NCBI GenBank assembly: GCA_963773315.1
Contig: CAVZAF010000005.1
Coordinates: 1-64,000, forward strand
Reading direction: 5' to 3'
Source of the DNA: DATKAS01 sp963773315
Lineage (GTDB): Bacteria; Actinomycetota; Acidimicrobiia; Acidimicrobiales; DATKAS01
Length of the DNA stretch: 64,000 nt
The position numbers and the translations under genes are program-made. Position 1 is the first letter of the stretch. Each line of letters starts with the position of its first letter. The notes beneath the pieces were generated by a model, which was not told where the DNA came from, ran no database searches, and saw nothing but the letters and a program-made list of their open reading frames with translations. Shown here piece after piece: positions 50,123-58,740 of the stretch.

Positions 50123-50441
50123 TTCCTGCGATCCGGCACCGCCTGCGCAGCCTGCTGGCAACAAGAGCGGCCGCACGGTGTTTTGCGCAAAGTTTCAGAA
50201 GGACCTGCCCGGCCTCGACAAAGCGCCGTGGCCAGGCGAGCTTGGGCAGCGCATCTTCGAGAACGTGTCCGCGCAGGCGTGGAAGCTCTGGGAAGAGCGC
50301 ATGAAGATGATCCTGAACGAGTACCGCTTGATGCCCTGGCAGAAAGAAGCCCAGGACCTGATCGCCAAGCACATGGAAGATTTCTTCTTTGGCGAAGGCG
50401 CGGCCCTTCCTCCCGGATACGTGCCTCAGCAAGCGAAGTGA
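50115..50441 (+). CDS. yggX: Iron-trafficking/oxidative-damage protein YggX
   Basis: 108 residues from ATG 50115, overlapping the ATP-grasp stop. Family hallmarks: RTVFCAKFQKDLPGLDKAPW with the conserved Cys, and GQRIFENVSAQAWKLWEERM with MILNEYRLM. Small cytoplasmic protein that helps protect or load iron-sulfur clusters. Its place behind a radical SAM enzyme could mean support for that enzyme's cluster. A TACAAT box at 50103-50108 lies within the previous gene. Confidence 0.95.
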   Translation: MADSCDPAPPAQPAGNKSGRTVFCAKFQKDLPGLDKAPWPGELGQRIFENVSAQAWKLWEERMKMILNEYRLMPWQKEAQDLIAKHMEDFFFGEGAALPPGYVPQQAK

Positions 50442-50681
50442 ACCCAGTTCGACGTGAGCAACTGCACGACCTGCGACTACTTTCGCGATCGTTCGCCGCG
50501 TAGGTAACCATTACTCGAACTACCCCTTCTGTAGCCAAACGCTGCACAGGTGCCGGACGCACAAGAATGTCGTCCTCCTAACTCTTTTAGATGCAACGAC
50601 TTATTCGATGCATTCCAGCGGAGGCGTGGCACAGAGTTTGTAGCTCTTGTGGTCCAGTGCGGCTTAGAAGGGGAGGTCCAC
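50442..50681 (+). other. Gap with a possible broken Cys-rich small ORF
   Basis: Lower GC than its surroundings. One candidate: GTG 50454 reads SNCTTCDYFRDRSPR, and after a one-base shift near 50503 continues VGNHYSNYPFCSQTLHRC to a TAG at 50641-50643. The CxxC and second Cys pair would fit a tiny zinc protein, but the frame is broken and I recognise no family. Confidence 0.25.
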
Positions 50682-50933
50682 ATGAGCATCGGGGAACGTA
50701 AGGAACGGCGCGGGTTTGCATCAATGTCATCTGAGAAGCAGCGTGAGATCGCCAGCAAGGGCGGACGCGCCGCGCACGAAAAGGGCACGGCTCACGAATG
50801 GACCGCGGACGAAGCGCGTTCGGCCGGCCGCAAAGGCGGGCAGGTCAGTCGCGGTGGACGCGGCCGCCTACTGGAGCCGCTTTCGGAGCCCCTGACGACT
50901 CCCGATCGCGAACCGGAGATGCCCGGAGAATGA
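50682..50933 (+). CDS. KGG-repeat stress protein
   Basis: 83 residues, ATG 50682 behind GGGGAGG. Two KGG motifs of the GsiB/Em-like type: QREIASKGGRAAHEKGTAHE and EARSAGRKGGQVSRGGRG. Highly charged and probably disordered, without membrane segments. Such proteins accumulate in general stress or drying. The region just upstream has unusual base composition for this contig. Confidence 0.9.
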   Translation: MSIGERKERRGFASMSSEKQREIASKGGRAAHEKGTAHEWTADEARSAGRKGGQVSRGGRGRLLEPLSEPLTTPDREPEMPGE

Positions 50934-51084
50934 CCGGCCTGGCTCGCAGACGCGTCGATCGGATCTTCAAGAGCATCGACGGGACGGAGTCCCGCCATGC
51001 GACGAGCGAGCGCTCGTTGGTGGAGTGTCGGACGCCGCGCGGACTCGCGATGCCCGCAACATCCGCCACCCCCGGCCCTGCGAC

Positions 51085-51474
51085 TCAGGCGTCCAGCACG
51101 TCGACGTCGTACAGCTGGAAGCTCCGATCGGCAGTCAGAATCGGCACGTGTTCGAGCTGCGCCTGAGCCACCAGCAGCCTGTCGAACGGGTCGCGATGCC
51201 TTGGCGGCAATTCGCCGGCCCAGAGGGCGTGAGTGTAGGAAATCGGGAGCGGCGTCGCCCGGGTTTGCCGCAGCCGGCTCTCGACATAGTCGCCGGGGCT
51301 CATCGGCAGTCGCAGTTTCTTCAACGAATACTTGACAGCGATCTCCCAGGCTGACGCGGCCGAGAACAGAAGCTCGGTCGCGTCGGTCTCAATCAGGTCG
51401 CGCGCGGCCGGCCGGAAACGCTCTGGCGCCGCGTTCATCCACAGCCAGCACTGCGTATCCAGCAGGATTCTCAT
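51085..51474 (-). CDS. PIN-domain toxin (VapC-like)
   Basis: 129 residues, ATG 51474, overlapping the antitoxin stop by 4 bases. PIN nuclease acids are visible: Asp in LLDTQCWLW, Glu in SAWEIAVKYSL, Asp pair in RHRDPFDRLLVAQA and Asp in LTADRSFQLYD. Predicted Mg2+ ribonuclease inhibited by the partner antitoxin. 150 bases before KGG hold nothing I recognise. Confidence 0.93.
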   Translation of the reverse strand: MRILLDTQCWLWMNAAPERFRPAARDLIETDATELLFSAASAWEIAVKYSLKKLRLPMSPGDYVESRLRQTRATPLPISYTHALWAGELPPRHRDPFDRLLVAQAQLEHVPILTADRSFQLYDVDVLDA

Positions 51475-51704
51475 TCTTCAAAGTCGGCCAGGACATCGTC
51501 GGGCAGCGGTGCGTCGAAATGTTCGTCGATATCGACCGTCTGTCGATCGGCGCCAAGCGTCCGACGTCGACTCTGCGGCGCATAGGCCAAGAGGCGCGCC
51601 ACAGGCCGTCCGCCGCGTGCGATGACGATCTCATCGCCGCTTTCGGCACGCTTGATAAGCTTGGAGAGATTGGTCTTGGCGTCGTGGATATTAACTGTTT
51701 TCAC
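51471..51704 (-). CDS. Phd/YefM-type antitoxin
   Basis: 77 residues, GTG start at 51704 (KTVNIHDAKTNLSKLIKRAESGDEIVIARGGRPVARL in segments: the Phd/YefM DNA-binding fold), and an acidic C-terminal part (VDIDEHFDAPLPDDV) that would wrap the toxin. The start codon lies about 9 bases from the predicted -10 box, so the transcript may have almost no leader. It should bind its own promoter, where two inverted repeats sit. Confidence 0.92.
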   Translation of the reverse strand: MKTVNIHDAKTNLSKLIKRAESGDEIVIARGGRPVARLLAYAPQSRRRTLGADRQTVDIDEHFDAPLPDDVLADFEE

Positions 51705-51713
51705 TTGCTATCT

Positions 51714-51742
51714 ATATTAGCTTAGCTAAGTGACTTAGTCAA
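51714..51742 (-). promoter_or_regulatory. Toxin-antitoxin promoter with overlapping operators
   Basis: On the minus strand: -35 TTGACT (51742-51737), 17-base spacer, -10 TAATAT (51719-51714). Two inverted repeats overlap it: CTAAG-TGA-CTTAG (51726-51738) in the spacer and TTAGC-TTA-GCTAA (51717-51729) at the -10. The antitoxin GTG is at 51704. Confidence 0.75.
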
Positions 51743-53800
51743 CTATGCGCTTGGTAAGGATGCCACCTGTACTCGTGCGTCGTTAAAGCATGCGCCGGCT
51801 CCAATATCCGTCAGCGAGTCGGGGGCCAGCGCCGTTGCCGTCTGACCGTTCCGGACGCTGCGGCGCCAGAGGCCCTTGGGCAGGCTTACCGTGCCCGGGC
51901 GGATCGAGGCCGCGACGTCGAGGGGCACGTGTACTTCGCCAAGCTCGTTGAACACGCGGACCATGTCGCCGTCGGCCAGGCCTCGGGTTTCCGCGTCAGC
52001 CGGGTGCATGGTCAGCTGCACATCGGGCCGAGGCAACTCGCCAAGCGTGGAGCTGATCGTCCGATCGCTGGCCGGTGAGACGAGCGCAAGGGGGTAGAGT
52101 TCCGTGCCCGGGTCCGGCTGAAACCGGTAGAGCCCCATTGGGGCGCTGGCCTCGAGCTCGGCGGGAAACAGATTGACCTTCCGATCGGGTGTGTTCGGAA
52201 ACACGTCGACGAATTGAATCGGCGCCTCGCCGAAAGGCGGCAACGGCCGCACGCCGTCGCGGATGTCGGTGCCGACGGTGCCTGGAAGCGCATCGAGTAC
52301 CTGCACGAGCAAATCGAGTTCGCCCGTGGGCTCGCCAGAGCTCAACAGTCCAAGCCGCCCGCACAAGTCGCCGAACACGTCCGCGTTCGACCGCGCCTCA
52401 CCGACCACGTCGACGACGGGCCGGCCCAGCTCCAGGTGGATTGGTCCGTAGGCACGCGCGAAGTCGTATCCCTCGAGGAACGTGGTGGCCGGCAGGAGCA
52501 CGTCGGCGTACAACGCCGTGTCGGTCATCACCTGTTCGAACACGACGGTAAACAGGTCGTCGCGCTCGAGTCCCTTGAGCACTCGCCGCTGGTCGGGCAC
52601 CGTCGCCGCCGGGTTGCAGTTGTACACGAACAGGACGTTCACCGGCGGGTCCGTGTACTCGGTCAGCGCGCGGCCAAGGTGATTCATGTTGACGAGGCGC
52701 GTCGCCGGCTCGTTCGCGCCAATCCATGACCGCGTGATGTCCCACGAGGCCGAGTTGCTCATCGCGTAGCCGCCGCCGCGCACGCCGAACTTTCCGCCGA
52801 CGGCGGGAAGCGCCAGCACCGCCATCGCCGCGTTGCCGCCGTTCCGGTTTCGCTCGAGGCCCCAGCCGCAGCGCACAAGCGCGGGGGAGCTGTCCGCGTA
52901 CAGCACCGCCGCGCGCTCGAGCGCCGCCGGGTCGATGCCCGCGACCTCGGCGGCCCGCTCGATGGTCCAGGCCTCCGCCCGTTCCCGCAACTCGTCGGCG
53001 CCGCGCGTATGCTCGCGCAGGAACGCGGCGTCAGCGCGACCGCTCGTGAACAGGTGCCGATGGAAGGCCAGCGCGACGCACACGTCGGTGCCCGGCCTGA
53101 CCGCCAGGTGCACGTCCGCCGCCCGCGCCATCGCCGTCGTCCGCGGATCGACGACGATGAGCTTCGCGCCGCGCTTTTGGGCCTCGCGCACGTAGGGGAC
53201 GAGATGAATGCCCGACGCCGACGGGTTGACGCCCCAGAGGAGGATCAGGGCCGCCTCGGGGTAGTCCTGATAGGTGATTGACGGCATCTTGCCGTAGAGC
53301 GCCTGGTTGGCCGCACCGGTCGGCGCCGCGCAGACCGTGCGCGCCAGCCGCGAGGTGCCGAATCGGCGCCACAGCGTCGCGTCGAGGTTGTCCTGCGTGA
53401 GGAGGCCGTTCGAGCCGCCGTAGGAGAACGGCAGGATCGACTCGCCGCCGCGTTCGGCTCGTGCCCGCGTGAAGCGGTCCGCCACGCGATCGAGCGCCTC
53501 GTCCCACGAGACGCGTTTGAACCGGCCCTCGCCCTTGCGTCCGCTGCGGACCGCGGGGTAGAGCAGCCGATCGGGTCCATACACGCGCTCGCCGAATCGA
53601 CGAACCTTCGCGCAGATGTACCCGCCCGTGACCGGATTCGTCTGCGATCCGTCGAGCGTCACCACCTTGCCGTTCTGGACGGTGATCGAGAGCGAACACG
53701 CATCGGGACAATCGAGCGGGCAGGCGGTGTCGACGACGGTCGTGATCTTGCCTGTCGTCGCCGCCTCGGCTGTGCGACCAGGCTTTGAGGGTGCTGCCAC
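51743..53800 (-). CDS. Molybdopterin-dependent oxidoreductase (DMSO reductase superfamily)
   Basis: 685 residues, intact, GTG 53800. Iron-sulfur motif CPLDCPDACSLS...C near the N-terminus, then the molybdopterin-binding blocks RLARTVCAAPTGAANQALYG, LILLWGVNPSASG, and GGGYAMSNSASWD; C-terminal MPT domain VQLTMHPADAETRGLADGD. No Tat-type leader is evident, so it may be cytoplasmic. The Mo ligand could be the Cys of TVCAAP. The substrate is unknown. It is divergent from the NDH-2 gene by 25 bases; the two could share control. Confidence 0.9.
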   Translation of the reverse strand: MAAPSKPGRTAEAATTGKITTVVDTACPLDCPDACSLSITVQNGKVVTLDGSQTNPVTGGYICAKVRRFGERVYGPDRLLYPAVRSGRKGEGRFKRVSWDEALDRVADRFTRARAERGGESILPFSYGGSNGLLTQDNLDATLWRRFGTSRLARTVCAAPTGAANQALYGKMPSITYQDYPEAALILLWGVNPSASGIHLVPYVREAQKRGAKLIVVDPRTTAMARAADVHLAVRPGTDVCVALAFHRHLFTSGRADAAFLREHTRGADELRERAEAWTIERAAEVAGIDPAALERAAVLYADSSPALVRCGWGLERNRNGGNAAMAVLALPAVGGKFGVRGGGYAMSNSASWDITRSWIGANEPATRLVNMNHLGRALTEYTDPPVNVLFVYNCNPAATVPDQRRVLKGLERDDLFTVVFEQVMTDTALYADVLLPATTFLEGYDFARAYGPIHLELGRPVVDVVGEARSNADVFGDLCGRLGLLSSGEPTGELDLLVQVLDALPGTVGTDIRDGVRPLPPFGEAPIQFVDVFPNTPDRKVNLFPAELEASAPMGLYRFQPDPGTELYPLALVSPASDRTISSTLGELPRPDVQLTMHPADAETRGLADGDMVRVFNELGEVHVPLDVAASIRPGTVSLPKGLWRRSVRNGQTATALAPDSLTDIGAGACFNDARVQVASLPSA

Positions 53801-53825
53801 ACGAGTAAGTTATCATGCCGGCGCT

Positions 53826-55113
53826 GTGGCCGATGTTCCGCGCGTCGTGATCCTCGGCGGCGGATTCGGCGGGCTTCACGCGGCGCGCGCGCTTGCCGGC
53901 GCGGCCGTGCGCGTGACGCTTGTCGATCGCCACAACTACCACCTGTTTCAGCCGCTGCTGTACCAGGTCGCGACGGCGTCGCTCTCGCCGGGCGACGTCG
54001 CCTCGCCTATTCGCTGGATTCTGCGCCGGCAGCAGAACGTCGAGGTGCTGCTCGCGGACGCGCGCGGCATCGATGCGGCGGGGCGGCGCGTTCTGCTCGA
54101 TGTCGGCGAGGCCGCGTACGACTTCCTGATTGTCGCCACGGGTGCCACCCACTCGTATTTCGGCCACCCCGAATGGGCCGCGCGTGCGCCGGGTCTCAAG
54201 ACGCTCGACGATGCGCTCGCGATGCGGCGGGAGGTGCTGCTGGCGTTCGAAGCGGCCGAACGCGAGCCGGACCCCGAGCGTCAGCGGCGTCTGCTGACGT
54301 TCGTCATCGTCGGTGGCGGTCCGACCGGCGTCGAACTGGCCGGCGCGCTGGCGGATATCGCGCGGCAGTCGCTCAGAAAGGACTTCCGGCACATCCGGCC
54401 CGAGTCGGCGCGCATCGTGGTGATCGAGAGCGGTCCGCGCGTGCTCGGGACGTTTCCGGAGTCGCTCGGCGACGCGGCGCGGCGTTCGCTCGAACGTCTG
54501 GGCGTCGAGGTACGGACCGGTTCGATCGTGACGGGCGTCGACGAGGCCGGCGTCCTGTGGCGGCCAGCGTCGACGCCGGAGGCCGTGCCCGAGCGCATCG
54601 ACGCGCAGACGGTGCTCTGGGCGGCGGGCGTCGCGGCGTCGCCGCTGGCCAGGTCGCTCGGCGTGCCGCTCGATCGAGCAGGCCGCGTACTGGCCGAACC
54701 GACGCTGGCGGTTCCTGGGCACCCGAACCTCTTCGTCGTCGGCGACGTGTGCGCCCTGCAGCAGGACGGCAAACCGCTGCCGGGCGTGGCGCAGGTCGCC
54801 ATGCAGGAGGGCGCGCACGCCGCGGCGAACGTGCTGCGCGCCATCAGGGGCGAAGCGCCGACTGCCGTTTCGCTATCACGACTACGGGACGATGGCGGTG
54901 ATCGGCCGAGGATCGGCCGTCGCTGACATTGGGCCGGTGCAGACGTCCGGCTTCTTCGCGTGGCTCTTCTGGCTGTTTCTCCACATCTTCTGGCTGATCG
55001 GCTTCCGCAACCGACTGGCCGTGCTTGGGGAGTGGGCGTGGGCGTACGTGACGTTCCAGCGGCGCGTCCGGCTGATCACCGGAGAGAAGCTGTGGCCTGG
55101 CTCGTCCGGCTGA
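53826..55113 (+). CDS. ndh: Type II NADH dehydrogenase (NDH-2)
   Basis: About 430 residues, GTG 53826. Two dinucleotide folds: VVILGGGFGGLHAARAL for FAD and FVIVGGGPTGVELAGAL for NADH; quinone-side motif near LFVVGDVCALQQDGKPLPG; then after a frameshift near 54870 the tail has a hydrophobic membrane helix (FFAWLFWLFLHIFWLIGF). Passes electrons from NADH to quinone without proton pumping. The last residues and stop (TGA) come from a REP-like element. Confidence 0.92.
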
Positions 55114-55126
55114 AGCCGGACGCTAC
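55104..55126 (+). repeat. REP-like stem-loop GTCCGGC-TGAA-GCCGGAC-GCTAC
   Basis: Perfect 7-base arms, 4-base loop, GCTAC tail. The element begins in the NDH-2 gene: its TCC-GGC-TGA gives the last Ser-Gly and the stop codon. Confidence 0.8.
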
Positions 55127-55181
55127 GATGGCACCCGGTTCTCGCTACAATACCCGCGCCACCCTGAGCCCGATTTCCTGA

Positions 55182-56438
55182 ATGAGAGCCGTCGTCGTTG
55201 CGCTCGGCGATTTGGGTCGTAGTGCCCGCATGCAGTACCACGCGCAGGCGCTGGCGACCGACGGCGTCGACGTCGATCTGGTCGGCCTCGAGGGGACGCC
55301 TCTGCCGAAGCGGCTCACGGAACATCCGCGGATGACCGTGCACCGCATGAAGGGGCCGCGCTTGAAGATGAAGATTCGGCAGAGCTTGACCGGGTCGGGT
55401 TACGCAGCCGTCGGCTTGTTCGACGCCTTGCGGCTCAGCCTGCGGCTCTGGCGCACGCTCCGGCGACTCAAGCGTCCCGATCTCGTGCTGGTGCAGAACC
55501 CGCCGGCGTTTCCGACGCTCGCGGTCACCTGGTTCTCGCTTCACGGCCGCGGCGTTCGCTTCGTGATCGACTGGCACAACCTCGGGTACACGTTCCTGCG
55601 CCTGCGGCTCGGCCAATGGCATCCGGCCGTTCGCCTCGCGCGCTGGTTCGAGCGGCGCGACGCCAGGCGGGTCGACGCCAACCTGTGCGTGTCGCGCGGG
55701 CTGGCCGCGTTTCTCGAGAGCCGGTTCGGCGTCACCAACGCGCGCGTCCTGTACGATCGGCCCGCCGCGGCCTTTGTGCCCATCGAGCGGGCCGATCGCG
55801 AGCGGTACCGTCAGGCGCTTTTCGGGCGACTGAGCGTGCCGGCGCCGACCGCCGGATTCGTCGTCTGTCCCACGAGCTGGACCGAGGACGAGGACTTCGA
55901 CGTCATCATCGAGGCCGTCACGCGGCTCGAGCAGCGCATCCGCGGCTGGGAAGGGGCGGGCCGGGGCCGGCGCTTCCCGGATCTGGTGATTCTCGTGACC
56001 GGCGACGGCGACCGGCGCGCGGAGTTCGAGCGGCGATTTGCTGGCCTGCCGGCGCGGCGGATTCAGCTGCGGGCGCGGTGGCTCGAGCCTGAGGACTACC
56101 CGCGCGTGGTCGGGAGCGCGGATCTCGGCCTGTGCCTGCACCGGTCGTCGTCAGGCCTCGACATCCCGATGAAGATTGCCGATCTCTTTGGCGCGGGCGT
56201 GCCGGTGCTCGCGCTCGACTACGGCGCGTGCCTGGCCGAACGCGTCCGCCACGGCGACAACGGCCTGCTGTTTTCGACCGCGGAGCAGCTGGCCGACGTC
56301 CTGTTCGATCTGTTCGAAACATATCCGGCCGATCAGAAAGCGCTCGAGCGCCTGCGGGCAGGCGCGCGCAAGTCGGCGCGGCCGACCTGGGAAGAAGGCT
56401 GGGCGCGCGAGGCGCGACCCGTGCTGCTGACACCATGA
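55182..56438 (+). CDS. ALG1-like beta-mannosyltransferase family glycosyltransferase
   Basis: 418 residues, intact, ATG 55182. Matches the eukaryotic ALG1 family (chitobiosyl-diphosphodolichol beta-mannosyltransferase) in order: VVALGDLGRSARMQYHAQAL, PDLVLVQNPPAFPTL, FVIDWHNLGYTFLRL, and the donor loop LGLCLHRSSSGLDIPMKI. These match ALG1 signatures such as ARMQYHA, NPPxxPT and SSGLDxPMK. Its role in this bacterium is unknown; perhaps mannosylation of a lipid-linked glycan. Followed by an MFS gene with a 4-base overlap. Confidence 0.9.
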   Translation: MRAVVVALGDLGRSARMQYHAQALATDGVDVDLVGLEGTPLPKRLTEHPRMTVHRMKGPRLKMKIRQSLTGSGYAAVGLFDALRLSLRLWRTLRRLKRPDLVLVQNPPAFPTLAVTWFSLHGRGVRFVIDWHNLGYTFLRLRLGQWHPAVRLARWFERRDARRVDANLCVSRGLAAFLESRFGVTNARVLYDRPAAAFVPIERADRERYRQALFGRLSVPAPTAGFVVCPTSWTEDEDFDVIIEAVTRLEQRIRGWEGAGRGRRFPDLVILVTGDGDRRAEFERRFAGLPARRIQLRARWLEPEDYPRVVGSADLGLCLHRSSSGLDIPMKIADLFGAGVPVLALDYGACLAERVRHGDNGLLFSTAEQLADVLFDLFETYPADQKALERLRAGARKSARPTWEEGWAREARPVLLTP

Positions 56439-57749
56439 CCAACCCGACACACGCCGAGCGGACCAACCAGCGGAACGCCGTCCTCGCCGGATTTCTCGGC
56501 TGGACGCTCGACGCATTCGACTTCTTCGTGCTCACGTTCATCATCGACGACGTCGCGAAGGCGTTCGGCAAGACGCGTCCGGACATCGCGCTGACGATCA
56601 CGCTGGCGCTGGCCATGCGGCCGATCGGCGCGGTGATCTTCGGCATGATGGCGGACCGGCTCGGCCGCCGGCTGCCGCTGATGCTGAACGTCATCTTCTA
56701 CGCCGTCATCTCGGTGCTGTCGGGCCTCGCGCCGAACTATCAGGTGTTTCTGCTGCTGCGCATGCTGTTCGGCATCGGCATGGGCGGCGAGTGGGGCGTC
56801 GGCGCGTCGCTGGCGCTCGAGTCGGTGTCGCCGAAGTGGCGCGGCCTGTTCTCCGGACTGCTGCAGGAAGGCTACGCGATGGGCAACCTGCTCGCGGCGC
56901 TCGCCTTCCGTGTCGCCTACGTGCCGCTGCACGCCGCCAATCCCGAGAACGCCTGGCGCTACATGTTCTTCCTCGGCGGCCTGCCGGCGCTGCTCTCGCT
57001 CTTCATCCGGTCGAAGGTGAAGGAGTCCGAGGCGTGGCACGAGCATCGGACCGACTGGCCGACGTATCGGCGATCGCTCCTGCAGCACTGGCCGCGGTTT
57101 CTCTACCTCGTCCTGCTGATGTCGATGATGAACTTCATGTCGCACGGCACGCAGGACATGTATCCGACGTTCCTGCAGCGCCAGCGCCTGTTCTCGGCGA
57201 GCCAGACGGCCAACATCACGATGATCTCCATGGTCGGCGCGATCCTCGGCGGTTTGGCGTTCGGCTATTACTCGGATCGAGCGGGACGCCGGCGCGCCAT
57301 GATCACGTCGGCGCTGTGCGCCCTGCTCATGGTGCCGCTCTGGATCGCCGCACCGAGCACCAGGCTGATTATTGCCGGCGTCTTCCTGATGCAGTTCTTC
57401 GTGCAGGGCGCGTGGGGCGTGATTCCGGCCCACATCAACGAGCTGTCGCCGGGCCATCTGCGCGGATTCTTTCCCGGCTTCGCCTATCAGCTCGGCGTGC
57501 TCGTGCGCATCGAGCATCACCTACGTCGAATCGGTGCTCGGCGAGCACTTCACTTACGCGCAGTCGATGGGCGTCCTGGCCGCGACCGTCATGGTCGGCG
57601 TCGCCGTCGTGACGTTCTTCGGGCCGGAAACTCACCGCGTCACGTTCCGGAGACTTCCAGGCGGCGGAACCAACGAGACGCCGGATAGCCAGGATGGCAG
57701 GATTGCGGGACCGCGGGATTCCCGGATTGCGGGAAGTAAAGGTCCCGTA
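56435..57749 (+). CDS. MFS permease, sialate/lactate-transporter type
   Basis: About 437 residues, ATG 56435 overlapping the glycosyltransferase stop (ATGA). Twelve helices: FLGWTLDAFDFFVLTFIIDD at the start, GRRLPLM loop, MLFGIGMGGEWGVGASLALE signature, and FGYYSDRAGRRRAM. One frameshift near 57507. No stop is seen in its frame; after GPETHRVTFRRLPGGGTNETP the frame runs through a repeat (DSQDGRIAGPRDSRIAG) into the LysR gene. Likely substrate: organic acid. Confidence 0.88.
57683..57735. repeat. Repeat of GGATTGCGGGA/GGATAGCCA units
   Basis: Direct and partly inverted units (GGCAGGATTGCGGGACCGCGGGATTCCCGG...) join the MFS and LysR genes in frame. Related to the CAATCCTGC-type units at 58665-58740. 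Confidence 0.75.
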
Positions 57750-58689
57750 GTGGATCTGCGGCAGCTCGAGATCCTCCAGGCGATCGCCGAGACCGGTTCG
57801 TTCACGGCGTGCGGGCGCAAGCTGCACGTGTCGCAGTCGGCGATCAGCCGGCAGATTCTGCTGCTCGAAGAGGAGCTGGGCGAGCCGCTGTTCCTCCGCG
57901 TCGGCCGCCAGGTCCGGATGACGCCCGCGGCCGAAAGCCTCGTGCAGCTCGGCCAGCGCGTCTTTCAGGACGTGCGCGAGACGGTCGGCGCCATCACCGA
58001 CCGCACGCGCGAGCTGCGCGGCACGCTGCGGCTGTCGGGCGGCATGACCGTCTGCCTCTACGTGTTCCCGCCGCTGCTCAAGCATCTCAAGCGCGTGCAT
58101 CCGCATCTCGACGTCCGCCTGACGGTCGCGACCGCCGGGCGGTCGGTTCAGGAGATTCGCGGCGGGCCGCGTCGACGCCGGCCTGCTGACGCTGCCGATC
58201 GACGAGTCCGATCTCGTGACCGTGCCGGTGATGCGCGAAGAGCTGCTGCTCGTGACGCCGCCCGGACATCCGCTGGCACGGCGGCGACGTGTCTCGCCGC
58301 GCGACGCTCGCCGGCCAGCCGTTCGTGCTGTTCGAAGTCGGGTCGGCGACGCGCCGCGTCATCGATCGGTTCTTCGCCAGCGAGAAGATCGAGCCGACGA
58401 TCGTCATGGACACGGAAAACGTGGAGATCATCAAGGCGATGGTGAAGACCGGACTGGGGATCGGCATCGTGCCGTACCAGGCGATCGCGCGCGAGGTGCA
58501 GATGGGGCAGTTCTTCTGCGCGCGCGTCGAGGGGCACGAGCTGGTCCGGGAAACCGGGTGGGTCTACGCGCGCGCCAATCGCACGCCGCGCATGATTCAC
58601 GAACTGCTGTCGGCCTTCGACGAGATCCGGCCGCAAGCTGCGCCTCGCGCCGCCGCTGGGGCAAGATCCTCAAATCCTCAAATCCTTAG
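57750..58689 (+). CDS. LysR-type transcriptional regulator
   Basis: About 310 residues, GTG 57750. Helix-turn-helix: LRQLEILQAIAETGSFTACGR with KLHVSQSAISRQILLLEEE; effector domain after a frameshift near 58165: VPVMREELLLVTPPGHPLA, VLFEVGSATRRVID and VKTGLGIGIVPYQAIA. The C-terminus is uncertain because a repeat keeps frames open; the stop at 58689 is the nearest. It converges on the second kinase gene. Confidence 0.9.
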
Positions 58690-58740
58690 ATCCTCAAATT
58701 CGTCATCTGCAATCCTGCCATTCTGCAATCCTGCAATCTC
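58665..58740. repeat. Repeat of ATCCTCAA and CAATCCTGC units
   Basis: Tandem GATCCTCAAATCCTCAAATCC then CATCTGCAATCCTGCCATTCTGCAATCCTGC. Both converging genes, LysR and the kinase, run into it. Confidence 0.78.
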
